Shown: piece after piece, positions 16,310-24,798 of the stretch | Position numbering within the stretch: the first letter of the stretch is position 1 | Layout of the letters: every line of letters starts with the position of its first letter | Assembly (NCBI GenBank): GCA_903844155.1 | Contig: CAIMSU010000341.1 | Span: 62,001-126,000, forward strand | DNA length: 64,000 nucleotides | Direction: 5' to 3' | From: an uncultured Pseudomonadota bacterium | GTDB lineage: Bacteria > Myxococcota_A > UBA796 > SXON01 | Made by a program: the position numbers and the translations under genes | Notes under the pieces: generated by a model | What the model saw: the letters and a program-made list of their open reading frames with translations, nothing else | Database searches by the model: none | Told to the model about the DNA's origin: nothing

Positions 16310-19300
16310 TCAGAAGCGGCGGACCCAGACGCCGCCGGCCCGGTCGACCTTGTCGACGCGCGCGCCCTTGACCGCCGTGGCCACGCACGTCCCAACGGTG
16401 TCGGGCACGTCGCTCCCGTCGAGCACCGTGATGTCGACCACCTCGCCGGCCTCGACCCGCCAGGCCATGCGCGCTTGCCCCGCCACGCCCTTCTGCGCAC
16501 ACGCCTTCGGCGCTTTCCCCAGTCGCGCCTCCAAAGCGGCCTGAACGGCAGCGATCCCCGCCTCGTCCGTCCCGGCACCTCCGCCGCCGGCCAGCGTCAG
16601 CGCCCGAACGGCCCCCGGTCCCGCGACGACCCACGTCGCCTCGCTGTGCTGCAGCTCGACGTCCAGGTCGTAGCGCAGGCCCTGGATCACGTCGACGAGG
16701 CAGCCAGCCAGCGGATCGCTGCCGGTCGTGTTGCCGGTCACGGTCAGGTTGCGGGCGATGCCGGCGGTGACCGTCCAGCCGAGGGTGACGGTCGAGCCCG
16801 CGGCGGCGACGGGCGCTTCGGCGAGGCAGGCTTGCGTCTGCGGAAGCGCCTCGACGAGCGAATCCGCGACGAGCGCGGCCATCTTCTCCTGGGTCTTCGG
16901 CTCCATGCTGCCGCCGTGGCCGTAGAGCAGCGGCCCGGATGCATCGCGCAGGGTCTGACTGGCCACCTGCACGCCGTCGATGCGGTCGGCGATCCAGCCG
17001 CCGTCCGAGAGCATGGTGAGGCGTGCGTAGGGGAGCTGCGCGGCCTCGTCCCAGAGTGAGATGTGTCCCTGTGCGTCAGCAGAGGCAAGCTTGCCCGCCT
17101 TCAATCGCGTCCAGGTGACCACGTCGCCAAGGAAGCTGGGCGGGGCCTCGCGCACGGCGGCCTCACCCCCTGCAGCGCCGTCCTGGCCGAGGTCCACGCG
17201 CCAGTCGAGCCCGGCGAGCGTGACGGTGAGGCGCGAGAGGCCGGGCAGCCAGTCGAGGCCGATGCCGCCGGAGCCGAGCGAAAACGGGCTGATGATCCAG
17301 TGGGCGAGCGCCTTTCCGCTCGTCATGTCCCACGCCCGCAGCGTGCCCCGGTCCGAGAGCGACGCGACCCGGCTGTGGCCATCCTCACGCCGGAACGCCA
17401 GCGCCTCCGTCGACTCCCCGAACGTCAAAAATGCGCGTTCGTCGACCTTCGTGACGGTGTCGAACACCCGCACGGTCCCGTCCGCGCTCCCGACTGCGAG
17501 CAACTGCCCATCGCCCGAGGCCGCGAGCGCGTGGACAGGCGCCACCGGCCCCATGAACGCGGTGCGCTGCACCGCCCGCTCGATGTCCCAGCCGCGAACG
17601 AGGTTGTCCTCCTGCGCCGAGTACAGCGTGCGCCCGTCTGGCGAGGCGACGAGCGCGTGGATGCCGGCCACCGCGACGACCTGGTCGGGCGACTGCGCGG
17701 CAAAGTCCCCGCCGGCCCCGCCCGCGGACGCCATCCAGGGCCAGCTCCGGATCGCCCCCGTCACGTCCCGCCCGTAGAGATAAGGCCCGTTGAACCAGAT
17801 GCGTTCCGTCGCGGGCGCGGGCTCTGGGCTCCCCGCGGGGTTGCCGGCAGCGACCATGCTCACCGTCCGCCACGGCAGCGAGAGGAACGCGACGCGGTTC
17901 TGGTCGTCCACGATCGCGAGCAGCTTGCCGTCGGGGGTGATGGCCCCGGCGAGTGGCGTGCCGACAGGCGACTTGCTGGCGAGGGAGGGGCCGGCCGGCG
18001 GGCCGATCACGAGCTGGCCGTCCTTGAGCCACACGTAGTTGTCGTGGTGCGCGGCGACGGGTTGCGTGTCGGCCGCCCACACCCGACGCCCGATCGCCCG
18101 AGAGGGACCCGCCGCGAGATCGACGTACCCAAGCGGCTTCCCGTCTGCGCCCGAGAGCGTTGCAAACCGGCCCGCCCGCGCGGCGATCGCGTGGACGCCC
18201 GCCGGGATCTCCACGGTCTCGACCAGTTTTCCGTCGGCGAGCCCGTACTGCGCGAGGTGCGTCTCGTCCTTTCGGACCCAGGCGCTGCCGGGCGCGGCGA
18301 CGCCCGAGGTGAGCTCCCCTTCGTTGAGGAACTGCCGCGCGCGGTCGGCCTTGGAGCCCGGCGGCGGGCTTTTCACAATTCCGGCCAGCTCGTCGATGAC
18401 CGGCGCGAACGCGAAGAACGGGTCGGTCGTCGCCTGGCCGCTCGCCCCAGCCAGCGCCTGACCGGAGTCGGCGGTCCACACCTCGAACCGGCCGTTCTGT
18501 TCGAGGTAGGCGACTTTTGAGCCGGCGTCGTTGAACGCGCAGCCGACGAGGGGAACGCCGGTTGGGGCGAGCGACCGGCCCTGCAGGGCCTCGTGCCCGT
18601 TCCAGAGCGTGAGCACGTCGCCGTCCACGCTGGCAACGCTGGTGTGGTCGGCGTTTTCGCAGAGCAGCCGGCCGCGCGGGCGCTCGGCCTCGGCGGTCCC
18701 GGCGACGGGGGCGTGGCGCTCATGCCCGGTGGGGTCGATCCAGCGGACGCCGACGATTCCCGGGCCGCCGGGTGTGGTCGCGGGGAGCGAGGCGAAGGCG
18801 GCGTCGCGGGCGACCCAGGGGAGCGTGAGGCGACGGCCGCCGGCCTTCAGGTCGAGGACGACGGTTTCGAGATCGGTACGGACAAGCGCCAGATCGTCGG
18901 TCCCGGGCGCCGAGCCGCCGATGGCGACGGTCGCGGTGGACCCGTCGACCACCCAGGAAAAGCCCTCGGAGCCGCCGAGCACGTCGGAGGCGAGGGCGCC
19001 GCGGGTGGACGGGTCGCGCAGGAGCACGCTCACGCCGAGAGTGGGGACGGTGTCGGTGGCGAGCGGATCGTGGACGCGCGGGCCGACAGACACGGCGGTC
19101 TGGCCATCCGCGGAGGTGGCGAGCGCGACGACGGGCCCGGCGTGGACCGAGTACACGCGGGGTGTCTCGCCGCCGCCGGTGAAGGTGACGTCGCCGCTCG
19201 TCGACCCCCACACGAACGCTGCGCCGGTGCCGGTGGCGACGGTCGCGGCGGTGGTGATGTCCTTGAGCGTGGAGAGCGCCGCGCCGGTGCGGGACGTTGC

Positions 19301-20719
19301 GTGGACGGAGCCGTCGTCGGCGACGACGAGCAGGTGGTCGCCCTGGAGGCTGGCCGCGCGCGCGGGTCGGGCGAGGGCGTGGCGCACGCGGACCTTGCCG
19401 TCCGGGCCGACGACCGCGAGGTCCTTGCGTGTGGCCGCGTCGACCCACACGGATTGCCCGGTTGCATCCTCGCAGAGCCGGGTCCGCCCCTCGACCGCCG
19501 GCATCAGCCCGGTCGGGGTCAGCGTGTCCCCGGTCGCGTCCGCGACGCTGGCAAGGACGACGGCGGAGACGGGGCCGCGGGCCGGGCGATGGTGCGGGAT
19601 CTCGCGCAGCGAGCGCCCGCGCGGCATGTTGAGCCCCTCGGGCCGCTGCCAGACACGGGTGAAGCCGACGCCGTCCGAGCCGATCAGCGACCGTCCCCAC
19701 GGCGCGATGCGGAGGCGGGGGCTCGGTCCCGTCACAGGCGGCGCAGGCACCGACTCGCGGAACAGGGGCATGTCCTCGACGAGGCTCCAGACCTCGAATT
19801 CCAGGCGATCGCCCGCGGTCGGGGTCCCGGCCGGGGCGGGGGGTGCGGCGATGCGAGAGACCGCGGTGAGCGCCGTGCCGTCGCGGGAGAACGACACGTC
19901 GACGACGTCGCCGGTGCCAAAGTCGAGCGTCTGCGTGGCGGCGCCGGTCGCGGTGTCCCACAGCCTCACCCGGCCGCCGCCCTGGCCCGTCGCCAGGCGC
20001 TTTCCGTCGGTGTCCAGGGCCACGGCGTGGACCGGGTCGTCGCCGTTGCGACCCGAGGTGGTCATCGCGCGCAGGAGCCGGCCGGTGCCGCCGTGCAGGA
20101 CCGCGGCCCCCCGCTCGCCGCCGAACGCAAAGATCCCACCGAGATCGCTCGCCGCTGCGGACGTCAACGCGCCGAGATCCGGGTCGCGGGACCAGCGCTT
20201 CTTGCCCGAGCGGGCGTCGACTGCGACGGCCGTGGAGCCGTGCGCGTAGGCCAGGTAGGGTGCCGTGGACCCGACACCTGCAGCGTCGAGGACCCACGCG
20301 TTCGCCATGGCCACAGCGCTCGCGTGGGCGCGGATCTCGGTCACGGCCGCCGCGGTCGTCCCCTCATAAACGCAGATGCGTCCGTCATTTCCAAGCAGAC
20401 CGTAGAGGGACCCCGTGCTCGGGCTCGCGGCGGCGCGAATGCCCGTCCCGCAGGTGCGCGCCACCTTCAGCACGCCGTCATCGCCGTACAGCCCGCCGGC
20501 CCCGATGAACCCGACGCCGTCGTCCGGCCCCCAGCCCAGGAACGGGGTCTGAAGGTCGTGCAGCGGCGTGCTCGCCACGACCTCGCCTTGCGTCACGCGC
20601 GTAAACGTTGGCCGATCGCCGGCAAACGCCGCGAGAGCGCCGAGCGCCCCCAGGCTGGCGAGCCCGAGCGCCGCGAGACGCCGGGTGGGATGCCCTCGGC
20701 CGAGCGGGTCTCGCGTCAC
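16310..20719 (-). CDS. Very large exported WD40/beta-propeller protein with AgmX/PglI-like C-terminal domains
   Basis: 1469 residues from GTG at 20719, which overlaps the peroxiredoxin stop (GTGA). A longer ORF upstream is out-of-frame shadow. An N-terminal hydrophobic segment (LAALGLASLGALGALAAFAG) acts as signal or anchor. Most of the protein is made of WD40-like blades, clearest around VHALAASGDGQLLAVGSADG and ALVASPDGRTLYSAQEDNLV. The last ~230 residues hold two divergent Cys-containing domains with pattern C...G.V...V..S....C. They resemble the AgmX/PglI C-terminal domain of myxobacterial motility proteins: QTQACLAEAPVAAAG, then KACAQKGVAGQARMAWRVEAG. It may be a surface or periplasmic scaffold for envelope or gliding machinery; this is an inference. 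Confidence 0.8.
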   Translation of the reverse strand: MTRDPLGRGHPTRRLAALGLASLGALGALAAFAGDRPTFTRVTQGEVVASTPLHDLQTPFLGWGPDDGVGFIGAGGLYGDDGVLKVARTCGTGIRAAASPSTGSLYGLLGNDGRICVYEGTTAAAVTEIRAHASAVAMANAWVLDAAGVGSTAPYLAYAHGSTAVAVDARSGKKRWSRDPDLGALTSAAASDLGGIFAFGGERGAAVLHGGTGRLLRAMTTSGRNGDDPVHAVALDTDGKRLATGQGGGRVRLWDTATGAATQTLDFGTGDVVDVSFSRDGTALTAVSRIAAPPAPAGTPTAGDRLEFEVWSLVEDMPLFRESVPAPPVTGPSPRLRIAPWGRSLIGSDGVGFTRVWQRPEGLNMPRGRSLREIPHHRPARGPVSAVVLASVADATGDTLTPTGLMPAVEGRTRLCEDATGQSVWVDAATRKDLAVVGPDGKVRVRHALARPARAASLQGDHLLVVADDGSVHATSRTGAALSTLKDITTAATVATGTGAAFVWGSTSGDVTFTGGGETPRVYSVHAGPVVALATSADGQTAVSVGPRVHDPLATDTVPTLGVSVLLRDPSTRGALASDVLGGSEGFSWVVDGSTATVAIGGSAPGTDDLALVRTDLETVVLDLKAGGRRLTLPWVARDAAFASLPATTPGGPGIVGVRWIDPTGHERHAPVAGTAEAERPRGRLLCENADHTSVASVDGDVLTLWNGHEALQGRSLAPTGVPLVGCAFNDAGSKVAYLEQNGRFEVWTADSGQALAGASGQATTDPFFAFAPVIDELAGIVKSPPPGSKADRARQFLNEGELTSGVAAPGSAWVRKDETHLAQYGLADGKLVETVEIPAGVHAIAARAGRFATLSGADGKPLGYVDLAAGPSRAIGRRVWAADTQPVAAHHDNYVWLKDGQLVIGPPAGPSLASKSPVGTPLAGAITPDGKLLAIVDDQNRVAFLSLPWRTVSMVAAGNPAGSPEPAPATERIWFNGPYLYGRDVTGAIRSWPWMASAGGAGGDFAAQSPDQVVAVAGIHALVASPDGRTLYSAQEDNLVRGWDIERAVQRTAFMGPVAPVHALAASGDGQLLAVGSADGTVRVFDTVTKVDERAFLTFGESTEALAFRREDGHSRVASLSDRGTLRAWDMTSGKALAHWIISPFSLGSGGIGLDWLPGLSRLTVTLAGLDWRVDLGQDGAAGGEAAVREAPPSFLGDVVTWTRLKAGKLASADAQGHISLWDEAAQLPYARLTMLSDGGWIADRIDGVQVASQTLRDASGPLLYGHGGSMEPKTQEKMAALVADSLVEALPQTQACLAEAPVAAAGSTVTLGWTVTAGIARNLTVTGNTTGSDPLAGCLVDVIQGLRYDLDVELQHSEATWVVAGPGAVRALTLAGGGGAGTDEAGIAAVQAALEARLGKAPKACAQKGVAGQARMAWRVEAGEVVDITVLDGSDVPDTVGTCVATAVKGARVDKVDRAGGVWVRRF

Positions 20720-21216
20720 GCAAGCGCCCGGAGCGCCTGTGCCACTTCCTCCGCGTGTCCGGAGACCGAGACCGGGTCCCAGACTCCGCGGATGATCCCG
20801 GCTTTGTCGACGAGGAAGGTCACGCGTCGCGCGACGTCGCCGTCGGCTACACCCCACCGCGTTGCCAGGGCGCCGTCGGGGTCGAGGAGCAGCGGGAAGT
20901 TGAGGTTGTACTTCTGCTTGAACGCGAGGTGGGCGGCGAGCGAGTCGCGGGACGCGCCAAACACTCGGACGCCGAGCGTGCCGAGCCCCGGTGCGGCGTC
21001 CCGAAACGCGCAGCTCTCCTTCGTGCACCCGGGTGTGTCGTCCTTCGGGTAGAAGTACAGCACGAACGGCTGGTTCTTCGCGGACGTCAGGGTCCAGCGG
21101 ACCCCAGCCTCATCCGCGACGCCAAGCTCCGGGGCCGGCTGGCCGATCTGCAGCGGCGTCTTCTTGTTCATGCCGAGCGCGGTCTTGACGACGGATTTGA
21201 AGAGGGAGAGTCTCAT
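20716..21216 (-). CDS. bcp: Peroxiredoxin of the Bcp/PrxQ type
   Basis: 166 residues. The signature YPKDDTPGCTKESCAFRD has the peroxidatic Cys64 and resolving Cys69 four residues later, the C-x4-C arrangement of Bcp/PrxQ thiol peroxidases. These reduce H2O2 and organic hydroperoxides using thioredoxin. The annotated start is the ATG at 21216. A start at 21171 (MNKKTPLQIG) would be closer to the usual family length, leaving a 15-residue extension in doubt. It overlaps the large beta-propeller gene by 4 bp and is probably its operon partner, although no functional connection is known. Confidence 0.95.
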   Translation of the reverse strand: MRLSLFKSVVKTALGMNKKTPLQIGQPAPELGVADEAGVRWTLTSAKNQPFVLYFYPKDDTPGCTKESCAFRDAAPGLGTLGVRVFGASRDSLAAHLAFKQKYNLNFPLLLDPDGALATRWGVADGDVARRVTFLVDKAGIIRGVWDPVSVSGHAEEVAQALRALA

Positions 21217-21287
21217 GGGCGCGCCGATAACCCGACGGGTCCCGGCGTCGGCGGAGCCTGGCGCTCGGCCGGTGATAGCTCCCGGCG

Positions 21288-21833
21288 ATGACCCCGGATT
21301 CGGACCTCACCCGCCTCATCGCCACGCTCCAGGCCCCCTCGGGCGAGACGACCGTCGGCCTCGTCGTCCAACGTCTGCCGGGCGAAAAACGCGCTACGCC
21401 GCCCACCATCACCCTCGACCCGCTCCACGGCGTCGTCGGCGACCGCTGGTCGCTCAAAAACCCCAACCCGGAGGCGATGGTCACGCTGATGCGCTGGGAC
21501 GTGGCCGATGTGCTGGCCCGTCGCGCGGGTGTCCCCATCGCGATCCTCGGCGACAACGTGTTTGCGACCATCGACACCAGCACCTCAAATTTGCCGCCCG
21601 GGACCGTGCTCGAGGTGGGCGGCGCCACCTGCGTGGTCACGCCCAAGCCGCACACCGGCTGTTCCAAGTTCAGCGCCCGCGTTGGTGCGGACGCATGGGC
21701 GCTCACCCGCGAGGCCCGCTGGGTCCCAACCCAGCTTCGCGGCGTGCATCTCCGAGTACTCGTCGGGGGCGACGTCAGCGTGGGGGACCGGATCCGCGTG
21801 ATTTTCCGTCCGTCTTCCGCCGAACCAGCTTGA
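21288..21833 (+). CDS. MOSC-domain protein
   Basis: 181 residues. MOSC domains, named after the C-terminus of molybdenum cofactor sulfurases, carry a conserved Cys in an H-TGC motif. Here it is PKPHTGCSKFSARVGADA, following GVVGDRWS at the start of the domain and GDNVFATIDTS. The fold handles sulfur or metal-sulfur transfer to substrates or cofactors. No molybdenum-cofactor genes are nearby, so the partner is unknown. Its 3' end overlaps the convergent DUF3052 gene by 59 bp; the last ~15 residues could be shorter in reality, but the stop codon is clear. Start ATG at 21288, divergent from bcp. Confidence 0.85.
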   Translation: MTPDSDLTRLIATLQAPSGETTVGLVVQRLPGEKRATPPTITLDPLHGVVGDRWSLKNPNPEAMVTLMRWDVADVLARRAGVPIAILGDNVFATIDTSTSNLPPGTVLEVGGATCVVTPKPHTGCSKFSARVGADAWALTREARWVPTQLRGVHLRVLVGGDVSVGDRIRVIFRPSSAEPA

Positions 21834-22206
21834 GGCCGGACCAGACCTCCGTCACCGCGCAAACCTTGATGTCCACCAGCCCCATCGGCAGCGCCACGGC
21901 CCGGATCGTGTCCTCGGTGACCTCCGTCGCCACGCCCGACGCCTTCTTCGGCCAGCTCACCCAGATCGCCCCGCCGGCTGCCAAGCGTTCCAGCGCGCGA
22001 ACGAGGCCGGCGCGCAGCGCGTCCTCCCGCACGACGAACAGGTGGATCAGGTCGAATTCGTCAGCGTCGAGCGCCACATCCTCGCACTCGACCAGCGCGG
22101 TCCAGGCCATCGCCAGCAGCTCAGCGCCCTCGACGCAGACGCGCGACCCGGCCCGTACGCCGAGCTTCTCCGCCAGGGACTTGCCAGAGTAGCCGACGGG
22201 GCTCAC
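21775..22206 (-). CDS. DUF3052-family protein
   Basis: 143 residues from GTG at 22206, overlapping the TetR stop as GTGA. Family features are present in order: YSGKSLAEKLGVRAG at the N-terminus, DLIHLFV, the strongly conserved IWVSWPKKASGVATEVTED, and GLVDIKVCAVTEVWSGLKLV at the end. The function of this family is not established. It is small, soluble and often found beside regulators. Coupling to the TetR gene suggests they are expressed together. The C-terminal ~15 residues are Arg/Gly-rich and lie opposite the end of the MOSC gene. Confidence 0.88.
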   Translation of the reverse strand: MSPVGYSGKSLAEKLGVRAGSRVCVEGAELLAMAWTALVECEDVALDADEFDLIHLFVVREDALRAGLVRALERLAAGGAIWVSWPKKASGVATEVTEDTIRAVALPMGLVDIKVCAVTEVWSGLKLVRRKTDGKSRGSGPPR

Positions 22207-22721
22207 TCGAGGCCCAATAGCGCGCGCATCCTTGGGGCCTCGGGGTCCAGCGACCGCATCGCCAGCGCGCCAAAGATCAGGGTCAACGTCCGCGAGGCCT
22301 CGGGCGCCGGCTGGGGAATCTGCTCAGCGACCGCGGCCTGCAGCGTCCGCACTGCCGCGGTGAGCGTGGCCCGGGTCTCCTCCCCCTGCCCGCCGCTGTC
22401 CATCGCGACGCGGAAGACGCCCTGCAGATCGACCTCCCGGTGGTCGACCCAGTCCGCCAGCGCGACGAGCCGCGCCTCGGGCGACCCGGCCGGCAGCGCC
22501 GCGACTGCCTCCGTGATGAGGCGCATCGCCTGCCGCTCGACGACGGCCGACCACAGCGCCTCCTTGCCGGAGAACCAGTGGTAGATCGTGCCGGTGCTCG
22601 CGTTCAGCTCCCGGGCGACGTCGCGCATCGTGAGCGAGCGAAAGCCCAGGCGCGCGAAAAGTGCGAAGGCCTGATCGAGGATCTCACCGCGTCGGGCGAC
22701 GGGGTCGAGCGGTCGGGCCAT
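22203..22721 (-). CDS. TetR-family transcriptional regulator
   Basis: 172 residues, slightly short for the family. The N-terminal HTH is classic TetR: ILDQAFALFARLGFRSLTMR, then DVARELNASTGTIYHWFSGK. The C-terminal ligand domain is divergent, as usual. It overlaps the DUF3052 gene (GTGA) and starts 15 bp after the HTH-repeat gene, so the four genes from 24505 down to 21775 look like one operon, possibly with autoregulation. The ligand and targets are unknown. I see no convincing palindrome in the 15-bp gap, so any operator would have to lie further upstream. Confidence 0.93.
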   Translation of the reverse strand: MARPLDPVARRGEILDQAFALFARLGFRSLTMRDVARELNASTGTIYHWFSGKEALWSAVVERQAMRLITEAVAALPAGSPEARLVALADWVDHREVDLQGVFRVAMDSGGQGEETRATLTAAVRTLQAAVAEQIPQPAPEASRTLTLIFGALAMRSLDPEAPRMRALLGLE

Positions 22722-22736
22722 GGCGGGCGCTCCGGA

Positions 22737-24035
22737 TTAGAGCGCGCTACCAACGTCGCGAATCCACGCGACCGTCCAGGCTCCGCCGTCCAGCCGGGCG
22801 AGGGCTGCGACCGCGTGCGTGGACGCGGCGGCGATGTCCGTGCCGACGACGACAAAGCGTCTCTCGACAGCGCCGCGGGTGGCGGAGACACGGAACGCCC
22901 GCTGAAGGGAGGCCGGCGCAGGGCTGGCGATCGGGGCGATGGGCTCTGGCGCGGGCACGATCACCGGGGCTGGCGCCGTCGGGGCGACGACCTCGGATGG
23001 CGGCGAGGCCACCGTCACGGCGGCGGCCACGGGTGTCGCGGGGGCGACAACGGCGCGGACGGGCTTGCGGGCGGGGGGCGCGATGACAGGGGCTGGCGCC
23101 GCTGCCGGGCTGGCGGGCGGGGTGGCCCGCGCCGTTCCTGGAGCCGGCTTGATCCCATGCGAGCGGCGGTATTGCTGAACCCCGCCCGGTGTGACCCCGG
23201 CAAGCTTGGCGACCTCGGAGTCGTAGAGCACCCCGACCAGCTCGCGGAACGCGTCGATCCGTGAGGAGCGGTGCCGCGTAGGGGCGGGGGGCCGGGCCGG
23301 CGAGGCGACGACGTGCGGGGATTCATCCGCGATGAACGCGGGCAGGCCACGATGCTCCCGCTCCCGGCGGACTGCGGCGGCGGGCACGCCCGCGATGCCG
23401 GCGAGGACGGCGTCCGGCGTCGTGCCGAGCATGTCCAGGAACGCTGCGGGGACGCCGGGCGCCTTGTTTGGACCGCGAGGGCCTGCGGTGCGGTGGCCGG
23501 TGTAGCTGGCGATCCCAAGGTCCCGGCGGTATTTTCCGACGATCACGCGGGAGACACCTGCGTTTTTTGCGACCTCGCTGTCGGAGAGCTTTCCCAGGTC
23601 CGTGAGGTGCGCTGCCAGCGGGTGCGGCGCTGCGGCAGCGGGTTTGGCGACCGTCGGCGTGGCGGACGCAGCGGGCTTCGCGGCCGCGGGAGGCTTGGCA
23701 GACGCCTTGGCGATCGGCGCCGTTGCAACGATCGTCACTTCGATGGGCCTGGCGGGATCGGCGGGGTCCACCCGACGTCGCCGGGCGACAGTCGAGGGCG
23801 GCGGCACGATCGGTGCGGGTGCCGGCGCGGGCTCCGACTTGGGTAGGATCCTGACATAGGGGGGGATGTCGTGGGCGCGCCGGTAGGCCTTCACCACGTC
23901 CGGGCTCACGCCGTTCTCCTCGGCGATGACCCCGTCCGGGACGGTGCCGATCCGCGCGCGGACGGCGTCCAGAGGGTGGTGGGATTCAGATGCCCGGACC
24001 TTGCCGGGGAGGGGATATTTGGGGATGCGAGCCAT
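22737..24035 (-). CDS. Protein with four dispersed HTH-like repeats
   Basis: 432 residues from the ATG at 24035 (MARIPKYPLPGKV). Four ~34-residue units share a pattern of D-x-x-(I/V)A-x-x-x-GV followed by a YRR-x-x-(G/D)I ending: VIAEENGVSPDVVKAYRRAH, DSEVAKNAGVSRVIVGKYRR, a diverged unit ending VRREREHRGL, and DSEVAKLAGVTPGGVQQYRR. Each looks like a helix-turn-helix, and they are separated by Pro/Ala linkers of 40-90 residues. A C-terminal ~70-residue domain (FRVSATRGAVERRFVVVGTD) is unrelated. The arrangement suggests a multi-site DNA-binding protein rather than an ordinary dimeric regulator. It is encoded just upstream of a TetR regulator. Not recognised as a named family. Confidence 0.7.
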   Translation of the reverse strand: MARIPKYPLPGKVRASESHHPLDAVRARIGTVPDGVIAEENGVSPDVVKAYRRAHDIPPYVRILPKSEPAPAPAPIVPPPSTVARRRRVDPADPARPIEVTIVATAPIAKASAKPPAAAKPAASATPTVAKPAAAAPHPLAAHLTDLGKLSDSEVAKNAGVSRVIVGKYRRDLGIASYTGHRTAGPRGPNKAPGVPAAFLDMLGTTPDAVLAGIAGVPAAAVRREREHRGLPAFIADESPHVVASPARPPAPTRHRSSRIDAFRELVGVLYDSEVAKLAGVTPGGVQQYRRSHGIKPAPGTARATPPASPAAAPAPVIAPPARKPVRAVVAPATPVAAAVTVASPPSEVVAPTAPAPVIVPAPEPIAPIASPAPASLQRAFRVSATRGAVERRFVVVGTDIAAASTHAVAALARLDGGAWTVAWIRDVGSAL

Positions 24036-24079
24036 GCGCGCCCCTACCACGCTTTCCGGCTTGCGTCACCCCAGCAATC

Positions 24080-24505
24080 CTACGGCCCGGCGTCGAGTTG
24101 GCGCCGGGCGTCGGCATCCAAGAGCACCACGATCCCGTACACAAGCGCACCAAGTGAGAACGGAAAACAGTAGAGCGCGAGGACCATGGACGGCAAGCAG
24201 GCGGCAAGCCCGACGATCGCGGCGATCATTCCGCGCCCGCGCCGGAGCAGGCCCCCCGCGACGACATGTACGGTGCCCATGATCGCGGCGGCCAGGGCCA
24301 GCAACACGTAGGCGCCGCCGCCCAGCCACATCACCGGCCCCAACCGATCGTCCGCGAACCCGGCGAGGCCCAGGAGTGCGCCGCCAAAGACACAAAACAA
24401 CGCCCAGGCAAGCTCGATGACCCCGAGGAGGACGTAGACCAGGCCGAGGGTGCGGACGCGTTGCATGGCACGGTCTATCATGAAACTCGTCGGGGCGTTC
24501 GCCAT
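24080..24505 (-). CDS. Small four-helix integral membrane protein
   Basis: 141 residues from the ATG at 24505 (MANAPTSFMIDRAMQRV). An in-frame extension upstream runs through the structured repeat element and is not credible as protein. About four hydrophobic segments are visible: GLVYVLLGVIELAWALFCVF, MWLGGGAYVLLALAAAIMG, an intervening glycine-rich stretch, and LPSMVLALYCFPFSLGALVY. No family is recognised. It is the first gene of the minus-strand run that continues through the HTH-repeat protein (44 bp gap), TetR and DUF3052. Function unknown. Confidence 0.75.
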   Translation of the reverse strand: MANAPTSFMIDRAMQRVRTLGLVYVLLGVIELAWALFCVFGGALLGLAGFADDRLGPVMWLGGGAYVLLALAAAIMGTVHVVAGGLLRRGRGMIAAIVGLAACLPSMVLALYCFPFSLGALVYGIVVLLDADARRQLDAGP

Positions 24506-24534
24506 CGGATCGCGTTCTAAACGAGGCACTACCT

Positions 24535-24700
24535 TCTTTTCTGAGGGGGGCGCCTGTCCGGCGCCCCCCTCCGCCGCGCGGGGCGCGGCTACCCCCGGGC
24601 CGGGCCCTAACGCGGATTCGGAGTACCGAATCCGCGCGACTTTGCGCGGGCGGAAGCGCCGGAGCCCCGGCGGCCGCCCGCGCAAAGCTCCGGGCCGGCC
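24535..24700 (+). repeat. Three-hairpin dispersed repeat, copy 1
   Basis: ~165 bp intergenic element, repeated inverted at 63741-63906. It starts with CTTTTCTGAGGGG and holds three long hairpins. H1 is 24543-24571 (12-bp stem, loop TGTCC). H2 is 24611-24636 (11-bp stem, loop AGTA). H3 is 24640-24687 (14-bp outer stem beginning CTTTGCGCGGG, an internal AAG bulge, a 6-bp inner stem and loop AGCC). It ends at CCGGGCCGGCC. It lies between divergent genes, 98 bp before the ATG at 24799. The rest of the 293-bp gap shows no other feature. It could be a REP/MITE-like element or a structured RNA. Confidence 0.9.
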
Positions 24701-24798
24701 ACACGCTACTGCGCCCGCCGAGCGACGATCCTCGGTGGCTCAACGTTTCCTCGGGCCTGAGACGGCCTCCGAGGCGGCCGGTTGGTTACCCTTCCGCA

